Positions 1-7,737 of a stretch of 64,000 nt of DNA are shown here, piece by piece. Origin of the DNA: Candidatus Magnetominusculus xianensis (GTDB taxonomy: Bacteria; Nitrospirota; Thermodesulfovibrionia; Thermodesulfovibrionales; Magnetobacteriaceae); contig LNQR01000070.1 in the NCBI GenBank assembly GCA_001541255.1, positions 1-64,000 of the forward strand, in the 5' to 3' direction. Positions within the stretch are counted from its first letter, which is position 1, and each line of letters begins with the position of its first letter. The position numbers and the translations under genes were made by a program. The notes under the pieces are model-generated. The model was not told the origin of the DNA. It did not search any database and saw only the letters and a list, made by a program, of their open reading frames with translations.

Positions 1-345
1 TCTTCAAGATTGGCTAAAGAAAAATTGGCTCCAGAAAGACTGGCTCTTTCAAGATTGGCTCCAAAAAGATTGGCTCTTTCAAGATTGGCTAAAGAAAAAT
101 TGGCTCCAGAAAGATTGGTTCTTTTAAGATTGGCTCCAAAAAGATTGGTTCTTTTAAGATTGGCTCCAAAAAGATTAGCTTCTTCAAGATTGGCTCTTTC
201 AAGATTGGCTAAAGAAAAATTGGCTCCAGAAAGACTGGCTTCTTCAAGATTGGCTAAAGAAAAATTGGCTCCAGAAAGACTGGCTCCAGAAAGACTGGCT
301 CCAGAAAGACTGGCTCCAGAAAAATCCGACATATAAAAATCCGAG
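1..345. repeat. Tandem 15-bp repeats encoding pentapeptides
   Basis: The first 345 bases are 15-bp units related to ATTGGCTCCAGAAAG, about 23 copies, read on the minus strand as A(N/S)L(S/F/E)(G/R). Larger blocks are identical: the 45 bases at 1-45 recur exactly at 241-285. Near-identity at the DNA level, not just the protein level, points to recent expansion by slippage or unequal recombination. The array continues past the left edge. Confidence 0.9.
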
Positions 346-2726
346 CCAATCAAATTCGAGTGTCTTAAATCGGCAAAACTTAACCCAATCGATTGTAAAA
401 TACAACCAGATATATCAAGATAGCTCAAGCATTTTTTGCTCAATATAAATTCATGCGAATATTTTCTTGGCTGGAGTCGGGAGAGTAATCCACCAAGACT
501 AAATTTGCTTGGCCAATCAACCTTCGATATTTTTTTTGTCATTATGGCACAACTATTCATTATAACCAATAATGCTTCTTCGGCATTTCGTAACTGACTA
601 ATTAAGTCTATTGTATTATTTGCTGAATTAAAATCCTTTACAAAAAATCCATTTTTTAATGCAACTCCTAATAGATAAATTAATTCATTCTGCCACATTT
701 CGAGTGTTTTACTATCATACAAAGCAAGCTCACCTTTAATAAAATTAAAAATATAAATATCCAAAGGTGCCCGACTGAAGAACTGTACCCACTTTTGCAG
801 CGACTCTATATCATCCCAGCCTTTACCTAAAGAATCGTACCTTCTTTTTCTTTCTTCACACAGATTTTCGATAAATTCTACAATTCTCTTGGCTGTTAAA
901 TATTCACTGAAACTCTTATGCGTAAATTCAAATGTTTTATCTGTCCCATATCTGTTCGCTTCTCTAAAATAAAATGCTGTCATAAGCCTCGTTATACCAG
1001 GCTCCTCAGCTTCCTCAAATTTTCTCAGAAAACCTTCCAGAAGTTTTGGGTCACAAATTTCTTTTATTTTATCGATAGTTGTCGTTTTCATATCTCCGCA
1101 ATACCATGCCGATATTGCTATATACTTGAGCAATCCTAAAAAATGTCTAAATTCTATAGCGCCAATATAAGGATGTTTATAGTTATCCCATTCCTTATTA
1201 TAAATAGATTCTATTAGGTCATAATAGATAGTATTTGTATTCGTATCTTTTGTGAATATTATATTATTAAGCCCATAACTCAATGCTACTAAATAATTTA
1301 GAAGTGGTATCGCAGTTATCTCTTTTAATCTTGAGCTATCTAGCATTTCAGGCAATTCAACGTATCCTTTACCACTCAATTTTCCATATAATTCCCACCA
1401 TGCTTGCCTCTGATCTTCTTTTATCAGTTTAAATTCGTCACTATAATCATATTCGGCAATTTCATTCTCAGATAAATAATAAGGCAGTAAATGCAGTATC
1501 TGATGGGGTGTTCTAATTTCGCTTTCGTTAGACTGTATGACTAACTCTCTGCCAGTTACGATTGCCATGAAATTTATTCCTACTATATTGTTAATTATAT
1601 TAAGCTGTTTCTGAAGCTCACGAATGAAGGAATTGGAAACCTTGACTGCCGCTTGCCCCTGCATTACCAATTCATCCAGACCATCGAATATCATAATCAC
1701 CTTTTTAAATCCAGACTTTTTATCGATTGGATTCACTTTCAAGAATCCTTCTTTATTTATATATTTATCGATCGCTTTTTCAAGATCATCTTCCATTTCA
1801 AATAGATGTAAAGGTATAAACAACAGTGGTATATCGAACTTATCGATAATCTTTGCAGCAAGTATCTTGACAGAGGTAGATTTACCACTCCCTGGACCGC
1901 CTGAGATAATTCGTATCTTGTCATCTTTACCGTCTTTTCTACCATCTTTTTCTATCCATTCGATAAGAGTACTTTGCAGATTGCATACGATTCTTTTATG
2001 ATTCTTCTTTTCATCCTTTGTGTTCGAATCTATAATCTCTTTGTAATAGGCACGTAGAGGTATATATGCATCACTGATACTAAAAACCTCGGCAAAAAGC
2101 CTTTCATTACTTAAACTTTGTAAATACGTCTTATATCGAGTCCATCCAAGTTCATCCTCTACCGCTTCATCAAACGGTGTCGATATGAAGGACTTCTTTA
2201 TACATTCGTATCTATCAGGTTTATTAGCCCATTCCTCGTTCAGCTCAAGCGCAAACTTACCACCCAAACGATTGTAAAGTCCTTTGGCTTCATAATCATG
2301 CAACCCAATGCGTTTAAACCAATCGATAAGAGGTGACTTGATGTAATCGATTATATCCAAAGATTTAGGATGTCTAAAAAAATCCTTCTTTATAGTTATA
2401 TCGTTTTCCTCAAATGACATGTCCAATTTACTGCATAAAGCATCTATATCGTTTTCTGTAATATTCGGCGATCTTATGAGGTCTTTGTTTTCTATTACAA
2501 GTTTCAATATGGCATTTTTCAGAGACACTTGAATCAGAATCCATGCTATCTGAGCAGGGTCATTTTTCAACCCCGCGGTATTTGCTGCATCCAATAACTT
2601 TTCAGCCATGTCATCAAATTTTAGGGAAGCTCCTTTTATTACAGCCGCAGAAATAGCTTTGAAAAAGCCCCTGAAATCCACTTTTAGCGGCTTATTCCAC
2701 ACGCTGACCGGTCGTGTCAATTGCAT
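1..2726 (-). CDS. NACHT-type STAND NTPase with pentapeptide-repeat tail (C-terminus beyond window)
   Basis: Reading the minus strand from an ATG at 2726 gives an uninterrupted frame of more than 900 codons to the left edge; I checked the triplets and found no stop. A Shine-Dalgarno-like CAGGAG lies about 6 bases upstream. A Walker A motif GGPGSGKS sits near residues 274-281 and a NACHT-style Walker B, IMIFDGLDE, near 344-352. From about residue 766 the frame becomes pentapeptide repeats of the A(N/S)Lxx type, which continue past the edge. NACHT proteins are signalling ATPases, and many bacterial ones act in anti-phage defence with the C-terminal repeat as sensor. The N-terminal 250 residues match no effector I recognise. 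The gene is clearly more AT-rich than the his genes beside it, suggesting transfer. NACHT assignment is strong; the defence role is inferred. Confidence 0.88.
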   Translation of the reverse strand, partial: MQLTRPVSVWNKPLKVDFRGFFKAISAAVIKGASLKFDDMAEKLLDAANTAGLKNDPAQIAWILIQVSLKNAILKLVIENKDLIRSPNITENDIDALCSKLDMSFEENDITIKKDFFRHPKSLDIIDYIKSPLIDWFKRIGLHDYEAKGLYNRLGGKFALELNEEWANKPDRYECIKKSFISTPFDEAVEDELGWTRYKTYLQSLSNERLFAEVFSISDAYIPLRAYYKEIIDSNTKDEKKNHKRIVCNLQSTLIEWIEKDGRKDGKDDKIRIISGGPGSGKSTSVKILAAKIIDKFDIPLLFIPLHLFEMEDDLEKAIDKYINKEGFLKVNPIDKKSGFKKVIMIFDGLDELVMQGQAAVKVSNSFIRELQKQLNIINNIVGINFMAIVTGRELVIQSNESEIRTPHQILHLLPYYLSENEIAEYDYSDEFKLIKEDQRQAWWELYGKLSGKGYVELPEMLDSSRLKEITAIPLLNYLVALSYGLNNIIFTKDTNTNTIYYDLIESIYNKEWDNYKHPYIGAIEFRHFLGLLKYIAISAWYCGDMKTTTIDKIKEICDPKLLEGFLRKFEEAEEPGITRLMTAFYFREANRYGTDKTFEFTHKSFSEYLTAKRIVEFIENLCEERKRRYDSLGKGWDDIESLQKWVQFFSRAPLDIYIFNFIKGELALYDSKTLEMWQNELIYLLGVALKNGFFVKDFNSANNTIDLISQLRNAEEALLVIMNSCAIMTKKISKVDWPSKFSLGGLLSRLQPRKYSHEFILSKKCLSYLDISGCILQSIGLSFADLRHSNLIGSDFYMSDFSGASLSGASLSGASLSGANFSLANLEEASLSGANFSLANLERANLEEANLFGANLKRTNLFGANLKRTNLSGANFSLANLERANLFGANLERASLSGANFSLANLE

Positions 2727-2744
2727 AGTTGATCTCCTGTCGTT

Positions 2745-2842
2745 ATATTAAGGGTCTCATAATTAAAGAATGAGGGCTCTGCCCTCAAACTCCCGGCAGG
2801 GAACTTGTCCCCTGCACCCCCTCTACGGGGCTTCGCCCCTTT
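2745..2842 (-). repeat. Dispersed palindromic intergenic repeat, copy A
   Basis: About 98 bases between the NACHT gene and the his operon, whose reverse complement closely matches 19276-19377. Each copy can form three successive hairpins: GGGGC/GCCCC, an imperfect GGGGAC/GTTCCC, and GAGGGC-AGA-GCCCTC. The stems are the same in both copies while loop and linker bases differ. No long T-run follows, so it is not a simple terminator. It resembles a REP or MITE-type element; which one is unknown. Confidence 0.8.
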
Positions 2843-2872
2843 ATGAATAAGTCTGCCAATTTCCCTAATAGT

Positions 2873-2917
2873 TGACAATACCACTGATTGTCAGATTTTG
2901 TCTACAACTACTATATT
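2873..2917 (+). promoter_or_regulatory. Candidate promoter with overlapping inverted repeat before the his cluster
   Basis: TTGTCA at 2888-2893 and TATATT at 2912-2917 are 18 bases apart, each one base off the sigma-70 consensus. The perfect inverted repeat TGACAAT (2873-2879) and ATTGTCA (2887-2893), with a 7-base spacer, overlaps the -35 box and could be an operator. The next gene starts at 2964. Prediction from sequence only. Confidence 0.4.
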
Positions 2918-2963
2918 TTTCGCGCTTGCCTTTATCTGTATCCTCTGTTAAACTACTGACGCT

Positions 2964-3695
2964 ATGCCTTTGGGATATGGTGTGTTATCCAACGGTGACA
3001 TCGATGCGGCATTATCGAACTGCGGGATTGTGCAAATCTCAGTGTTCAGGGAATGGGGAGGCACGATCGAAGATGTGTCGCGGCTTGTGGCGCGTTGCAA
3101 GGAAATTGGGCTGCGATATGTCATACATCCGGTTGGATATTATTTGTCTGAGACAAGGGAGGTTGAACGGGCAAAGACGCTTGATTTCTTATGCCGCCTT
3201 GCCGCAATGTCCGCCGATGCACTCGTTATTCATGACGAGGGGACACCGTGGGGGGGAAGACTTGAGGGGATTTTTGAGCGCTGCTACGTAAGGGCACTGG
3301 AAGAACTCTCCGGCATGTGCAGGGTGTCGATAGAAAACGCGCACAACACGCCGGACATTAAATGGTTCTGGGGGCGTTACTCTAACTCCATTACGCTTGA
3401 CATCGGGCATGTTGAGGCTGCGGGGTTGGATTCTCTGGACTTTGTAAACGGTCTTGAGGACGAGATTATCAAAAAGATCGATTTCGTACACATACACAAG
3501 TGTAACGGTAAGCGTGCAGACGGCTCAAACGACCACTGGGGGCTTGATGCCGGGTGCCGGGAGCTGCAATCTCTGAGGCAGTTTTTAAAAAGAAAAAAGG
3601 ACAGCGGCATAATCTGTGAGATAGTAGAAAATGACCAAATAATGACTACCCTAAAACTTATTGAACCCATAATGATGGAGGAGAGATGCTCGTAA
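2964..3695 (+). CDS. Xylose-isomerase-like TIM-barrel protein
   Basis: A 243-residue protein of the sugar-phosphate isomerase/AP-endonuclease-2 TIM-barrel superfamily. Metal-ligand-like motifs appear in the expected order: SIENAH, LDIGH, HIHKCNG with a following DHWGLDAG, and EIVEND near the C-terminus. These fit a divalent-metal site for isomerising or cleaving a sugar-like substrate, but the substrate cannot be read from sequence. Its end overlaps the hisA start by 10 bases, so the two are probably co-translated. No strong ribosome site precedes the ATG. The fold call is solid; a link to histidine synthesis is inferred from position only. Confidence 0.75.
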   Translation: MPLGYGVLSNGDIDAALSNCGIVQISVFREWGGTIEDVSRLVARCKEIGLRYVIHPVGYYLSETREVERAKTLDFLCRLAAMSADALVIHDEGTPWGGRLEGIFERCYVRALEELSGMCRVSIENAHNTPDIKWFWGRYSNSITLDIGHVEAAGLDSLDFVNGLEDEIIKKIDFVHIHKCNGKRADGSNDHWGLDAGCRELQSLRQFLKRKKDSGIICEIVENDQIMTTLKLIEPIMMEERCS

Positions 3696-4414
3696 TACCG
3701 GCTATAGATTTGAAGGATGGTTCATGCGTAAGGCTCCTGCAAGGCAGAAAAGATGCTGTAACAAAGTACTCAGAAGACCCTGTAGAAACTGCCAGAAAAT
3801 GGGTGCGCGAGGGGGCAGAGCTTATACACATTGTAGACCTTGACGGCGCATTTACCGGCGAGCAGAAAAATCTTCAGAGCATTAAGAACATACGAAAGGC
3901 AATCGACATACAGCTTGAAGTCGGCGGCGGTATCAGGGATTTAGAGAGGATACAACTGCTGGATTCAATCGGCATAGACAAGATAATCCTTGGCACAATC
4001 GCAATCAAAGACCCCGCGCTGCTGCGTGAGGCGTGTCAGAAATTCCCGGGTAAGATTATAGTAGGCATAGACGCCAAAAAAGGCCGTGTAGCAATCAAAG
4101 GATGGGAGGAAATAACAGAGACAACGGCAGCGGCCCTGGCCAAAGACGTGGAAGACTCAGGGGCGTCGGGGATTATCTACACAGATATAACAAAGGACGG
4201 TATGCTCATGGGCCCAAACGTAGAGGCAACGGCAGAGATAGCCAATCTCGTGAAAATCCCCGTTACGGCCTCTGGCGGCGTTGCTTCGTTAAAGGACATT
4301 GCTAATCTGATGACAATAAAGGGCCTATACGGTATAATAACCGGCAAGGCGGTCTATTCGGGCGCCATCGCACTAAGCGAGGCCATAGAGCTGGTCAGAC
4401 GGGGGGGAAACTAA
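3686..4414 (+). CDS. hisA: Phosphoribosylformimino-AICAR phosphate isomerase HisA
   Basis: HisA catalyses the Amadori rearrangement of ProFAR to PRFAR, the fourth step of histidine synthesis, in the cytoplasm. The 242-residue length is typical. The catalytic aspartate lies in the N-terminal PAIDLKDG (Asp8), and the two phosphate-binding halves of the barrel are visible as EVGGGIRD and ASGGVASL. A second conserved aspartate lies in [10 protein letters not shown]. The ATG is preceded by GGAGGAG and lies inside the end of the TIM-barrel gene. hisF follows after two bases, giving the usual HisA-HisF order. Confidence 0.97.
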   Translation: MLVIPAIDLKDGSCVRLLQGRKDAVTKYSEDPVETARKWVREGAELIHIVDLDGAFTGEQKNLQSIKNIRKAIDIQLEVGGGIRDLERIQLLDSIGIDKIILGTIAIKDPALLREACQKFPGKIIVGIDAKKGRVAIKGWEEITETTAAALAKDVEDSGASGIIYTDITKDGMLMGPNVEATAEIANLVKIPVTASGGVASLKDIANLMTIKGLYGIITGKAVYSGAIALSEAIELVRRGGN

Positions 4415-4416
4415 CA

Positions 4417-5250
4417 GTGCTTGCAAAGAGAATCATACCGTGTCTTGACGTTAGAGACGGAAGGGTTGTAAAGGGGATTAATTTCGTAAATATTCGAGAC
4501 GCCGGAGACCCGGTTGAAAACGCCGTTTTTTATGACGAACAGGGCGCTGACGAACTGACCTATCTTGACATAACTGCCTCTCACGAGAAGCGTAAAATAA
4601 TGCTTGACGTAGTAGAAAAGACCGCCACAGATGTCTTTATCCCCCTGACAGTAGGCGGCGGTATAGGCTCGTTAGACGACATTCGTGACCTGCTGAACGC
4701 GGGCTGCGACAAGGTATCAATAAACACCACAGCAGTAAACAACCCTGAGTTCATCGCACAGGCATCGGCACGCTTCGGAAGCCAGTGCATAGTGGTTGCC
4801 ATAGACGCTAAACGCAGTACTGGTGAGCCTGGTGACACCCCGCCCTGGCTGAAGGGCAGTGAATCCCTGTCATATCTTGATATTACATCGCACCTGGACA
4901 CGGCTTGGGAGGTCTACACACACGGCGGCAGGCGGGCAAAGGGGATAGACGCTGTGAGGTGGGCGCGGTATATGGAAGAGATTGGCGCCGGTGAGATACT
5001 CCTGACAAGCATGGACAGAGACGGCACAAAAATCGGCTATGACATAGAACTAACGCGCGCAGTGTCAGAGGCCGTCAATATACCGGTCATAGCCTCAGGC
5101 GGTGCCGGGGAGCTTGGGCATCTCTATGATGCGCTTGCCGGTGGAAAGGCCGATGCGGTGCTGGCAGCCTCAATCTTCCACTTCAGGCAGCACACCATCA
5201 GGGAAGCAAAGGAGTTCCTTCACGCAAAGGGCGTTACAATGCGTTTATAA
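4417..5250 (+). CDS. hisF: Imidazole glycerol phosphate synthase cyclase subunit HisF, with insertion
   Basis: HisF joins ammonia from HisH to PRFAR, making imidazole glycerol phosphate and AICAR. Catalytic Asp11 (PCLDVRDG) and Asp130 (VAIDAKR) are present, with phosphate-binding VGGGIGS and ASGGAGE. The start is GTG, two bases after hisA. At 277 residues it is about 20-25 longer than usual. The extra segment is at about 134-163, between the Asp130 strand and the WEVYTHGGR motif, where loops normally face the active site. Part of the insertion ([10 protein letters not shown]) resembles the protein's own residues 48-56 (LTYLDITAS). hisH is not next door. Confidence 0.96.
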   Translation: MLAKRIIPCLDVRDGRVVKGINFVNIRDAGDPVENAVFYDEQGADELTYLDITASHEKRKIMLDVVEKTATDVFIPLTVGGGIGSLDDIRDLLNAGCDKVSINTTAVNNPEFIAQASARFGSQCIVVAIDAKRSTGEPGDTPPWLKGSESLSYLDITSHLDTAWEVYTHGGRRAKGIDAVRWARYMEEIGAGEILLTSMDRDGTKIGYDIELTRAVSEAVNIPVIASGGAGELGHLYDALAGGKADAVLAASIFHFRQHTIREAKEFLHAKGVTMRL

Positions 5251-5255
5251 ATAAA

Positions 5256-5816
5256 ATGCAGCTGTCAAGGAGAAACCTGTTGACCCTTGCCCTGCTGACA
5301 GAAGGTGGGCTGATTGCCCTGTCCATAGGGGCGGGCAATTTTTTTGAAAATATCGTTTTTATCTCCTCACATGAAACAATCCTTCGTGATTTCCTGTTTG
5401 GGTTAGTTTTTTCCCTGGTGCCGCTAGCATTATTTGTCTCTTTTTGCTTGAAGCCACCGGCCTTTTTAAGCTCATTCAGGGATGTGATATTGCGTGATGT
5501 GCGGCAGTTGTTTGCCGGGACAAAGGCGGTTGACCTTGTAGTCATATCACTCCTTGCCGGGTTGGGGGAGGAGCTGATGTTCAGAGGCGTACTTCAGGCC
5601 AAAATAGGGATTGTGTGGTCAAGCCTGATATTTGGACTACTCCATTTCCTGACACCGGCATATTTCATATTTGCAACGGCGATGAGTTTTTATCTTGCCG
5701 AGCTTTGTATCTATTTCAACGGTGTTACCGTGCCGGTCACAGCACATTTTGCCTATGACCTCGGCGCGCTGATTTATCTGCGGTATATTTACAAAGACGG
5801 GGGTAGTTCGCCATAA
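5256..5816 (+). CDS. CPBP-family intramembrane metalloprotease
   Basis: A 186-residue membrane protein with several hydrophobic segments. It carries the signature motifs of the CPBP (CAAX protease and bacteriocin-processing) family: EELMFRG near residue 105, FGLLHF about 20 residues later, and a final HFAYDL. The two glutamates, arginine and histidines are the family's proposed catalytic residues. Bacterial members cleave membrane-embedded substrates or act in bacteriocin immunity; no substrate is indicated here. It starts 5 bases after hisF and may ride on that transcript without a role in histidine synthesis. Confidence 0.85.
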   Translation: MQLSRRNLLTLALLTEGGLIALSIGAGNFFENIVFISSHETILRDFLFGLVFSLVPLALFVSFCLKPPAFLSSFRDVILRDVRQLFAGTKAVDLVVISLLAGLGEELMFRGVLQAKIGIVWSSLIFGLLHFLTPAYFIFATAMSFYLAELCIYFNGVTVPVTAHFAYDLGALIYLRYIYKDGGSSP

Positions 5817-5870
5817 TAATATATGCGCTGCAACTGCAGCACCAAACACATTATTGGGGAGGACAAAACA

Positions 5871-6161
5871 GTGAGAAGATTAGTAATCGCGGCAATTGTG
5901 GCATTGGTAATAGGCATCAGCGGCGTCATCAGCGCTGCCGACGGCAAATATGAGGTCAAGCCATCGGCCACTATGAAGGAGATACTGTTTGAGCGCACAG
6001 GCAAACGGGTAATGATAAAGACAGACTCCGGCGAGGCACTTGAAGGCACACTAACCACAGTAGGTGACCAGGTAGCACATCTGTCCAAGCTCACCGGCAA
6101 GGACTACTACGACGCAGTAATACGCATAGACAAGATAACCTCTGTAGTGTTCAAGCCATAA
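5871..6161 (+). CDS. Small exported protein, unrecognised
   Basis: I place the start at GTG 5871, because GGGGAGG stands 7 bases before it and the protein then begins with a clean signal peptide (MRRL, a hydrophobic stretch of isoleucine, valine and alanine, then a cleavage-like SAAD). A start at 5823 would add 16 residues before the signal. The mature part is about 75 residues; its segment from VMIKTDSGE to KITSVVFKP alternates like a small beta-barrel of the SH3 or Sm type. That resemblance is by eye. It probably acts in the periplasm. Function unknown. Confidence 0.7.
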   Translation: MRRLVIAAIVALVIGISGVISAADGKYEVKPSATMKEILFERTGKRVMIKTDSGEALEGTLTTVGDQVAHLSKLTGKDYYDAVIRIDKITSVVFKP

Positions 6162-6165
6162 GGCC

Positions 6166-6843
6166 GTGTGCGGGCGTTTTGTCAGAACAAGCGCAACACA
6201 GGCGATCCTGCAGGAGTTTGACGCAGAGGCCGATGGCCTGGACATAGCCCCATCATACAACATAGCCCCGTCGCAGGATGTGGCGGTCATAATCAAAGAC
6301 GACAGACGCAGACTTGTGCTATGCAGATGGGGATTTATTCCGCACTGGGCAAGGGACATAACGAGTGCGACTAAGGCGATAAACGCCCGGGCTGAGACCG
6401 TTGCCGTAAATCGGGCATTTAGTGCGGCATTCAGAACTCACAGGTGCCTTGTTGCAGCCGATGGATTTTACGAATGGAGGCGGGGCAGTGCGGGAAAGGT
6501 CCCGGTATTTATACGCCAGAAATCAAGGAATACGCCGTTGGGTTTTGCCGGGTTGTATAGTACGCGGGCAGCCGCTGATGGCAGTGTCCTTCGAACATGC
6601 ACGATAATAACCACGACGGCAAACAAGCTGGTGAGGACGATACACGACAGAATGCCGGTCATCATAGACAAAGCAGATTACGGCTTGTGGCTGGAACATG
6701 GGACTTGGGATACAGGCAATAAGAATGCCCTGCTTGCCCTCCTGATGCCATATCCTGACGATAAGCCTCTTTTAGAAGCCATCGATGTATCAACAATAGT
6801 TAATTCACCCAGGAACAACTCACCTCTTAATCTAACACTATAG
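6166..6843 (+). CDS. SRAP-domain protein (YedK/HMCES family)
   Basis: SRAP proteins bind single-stranded DNA at abasic sites and form a thiazolidine crosslink through the cysteine at position 2, protecting the lesion. The GTG start at 6166 gives the required Met-Cys-Gly-Arg-Phe N-terminus. Other family marks are YNIAPSQ, WGFIPHWA, INARAET, the glutamate in GFYEWRR and the histidine in IHDRMPVI. The 225-residue length is normal. It begins 4 bases after the preceding gene. This is a genome-maintenance gene common in bacteria. Confidence 0.95.
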   Translation: MCGRFVRTSATQAILQEFDAEADGLDIAPSYNIAPSQDVAVIIKDDRRRLVLCRWGFIPHWARDITSATKAINARAETVAVNRAFSAAFRTHRCLVAADGFYEWRRGSAGKVPVFIRQKSRNTPLGFAGLYSTRAAADGSVLRTCTIITTTANKLVRTIHDRMPVIIDKADYGLWLEHGTWDTGNKNALLALLMPYPDDKPLLEAIDVSTIVNSPRNNSPLNLTL

Positions 6844-6876
6844 ACAAACTCGTAGTCTCAAGGGTAGAATATAATC

Positions 6877-7398
6877 ATGGAAGCGCTTACAATTGAACGA
6901 GATTTAGATTTAACAGAGATAATAAACGGGGAGGAAGTTGTGTCGCCCAGCCCTTTTAGTAAACATCAGATAATCAGCCAAAGAATACTGTGGGTAGTCC
7001 TGTCTCATGTCAAGAAAAATGATTTAGGTAATGTGCTTTACTCTCCGCTTGACGTAATCCTTGAGGAAGGCTTAAACCGGCTTCAGCCTGACATATTGTT
7101 TATCAGGAAAAATAACACAGCCATCATTCAGGATTGGATACGAGGTGTACCGGATATGCTCTGTGAGATAGTTTCACAAGGGTCATTCCGATGGGATACC
7201 AATATAAAAAAAGAGATATACGAGAAATACTGCGTACCGGAATATTGGATAATCATACCGGAGCTTAAAATATTCGAAGTCTTTACCATTGAGAAAGGCA
7301 AGTATAAGCTCTATTCCTATGCCGAAGGTGAGGGCGCGGTTACGTCTAAGGTTATCGAGGGGCTGCAGGTTAATATCAAGGAAGTATTTGAAGATTAA
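6877..7398 (+). CDS. Uma2-family (DUF820) putative endonuclease
   Basis: A 173-residue protein of the Uma2/DUF820 family, which has a PD-(D/E)XK nuclease-like fold. Visible family motifs are LQPDILFI near residue 66, DWIRGVPDMLCEIVS near 90, and EYWIIIPE near 124. Biological roles of Uma2 proteins are mostly unknown; many occur in large numbers in cyanobacteria and other environmental genomes. A clear paralogue lies at 39718-40221. It marks the left border of the AT-rich accessory stretch. Confidence 0.82.
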   Translation: MEALTIERDLDLTEIINGEEVVSPSPFSKHQIISQRILWVVLSHVKKNDLGNVLYSPLDVILEEGLNRLQPDILFIRKNNTAIIQDWIRGVPDMLCEIVSQGSFRWDTNIKKEIYEKYCVPEYWIIIPELKIFEVFTIEKGKYKLYSYAEGEGAVTSKVIEGLQVNIKEVFED

Positions 7399-7737
7399 GC
7401 ATTCTATATAAAAATCAAACTGCCGAGATATAGGGGGGTATTAGTGACACATATCAATAATAATTGGTGGTGTGTCCCCAATCGTTTACCCTAGTACATT
7501 GCGGGTTGTTGCATCCTTATCCAAATATCAACATCATAGAATAACATACGCCTTTACCCTAACATGCGAGGACATTTTTACTTTGGTAAAAATAGGACAT
7601 TTCTATTTTGGCTTGACACACCCTGCCATTACACACCCTGCCATTACACTTGACTTAAATACCTATATAATGGCATTCTATGACTTCAATCACAAAAGGA
7701 GTAATGCTATCTTAATTATGGGGCATAATAGGCTGAT
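7399..7737. other. 339-base gap without a convincing gene
   Basis: AT-rich spacer between the Uma2 gene and the chemoreceptor gene. It holds a 15-bp tandem repeat (7618-7647). An open frame at 7472-7741 encodes a low-complexity sequence without a ribosome site or family look, and I do not accept it. TTGACT at 7650 and TATAAT at 7666 are only 10 bases apart, too close for a sigma-70 promoter. Confidence 0.6.
7618..7647. repeat. Two perfect tandem copies of a 15-bp unit
   Basis: ACACCCTGCCATTAC occurs twice head to tail in the spacer upstream of the chemoreceptor gene. It could be a regulator-binding site or a slippage product; nothing in the sequence decides. Confidence 0.7.

Noticed and set aside
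10-336. Plus-strand open frame of 108 residues rich in LAPERLA-like repeats
   Set aside because: It is the mirror of the 15-base repeats that encode pentapeptides in frame with the NACHT protein on the minus strand; it has no ribosome site.
1-345. CRISPR array interpretation of the repeats at the left edge
   Set aside because: Units are 15 bases with no unique spacers and encode an in-frame pentapeptide pattern.
7650-7671. TTGACT and TATAAT as a promoter of the chemoreceptor
   Set aside because: The spacer is only 10 bases, outside the sigma-70 range.
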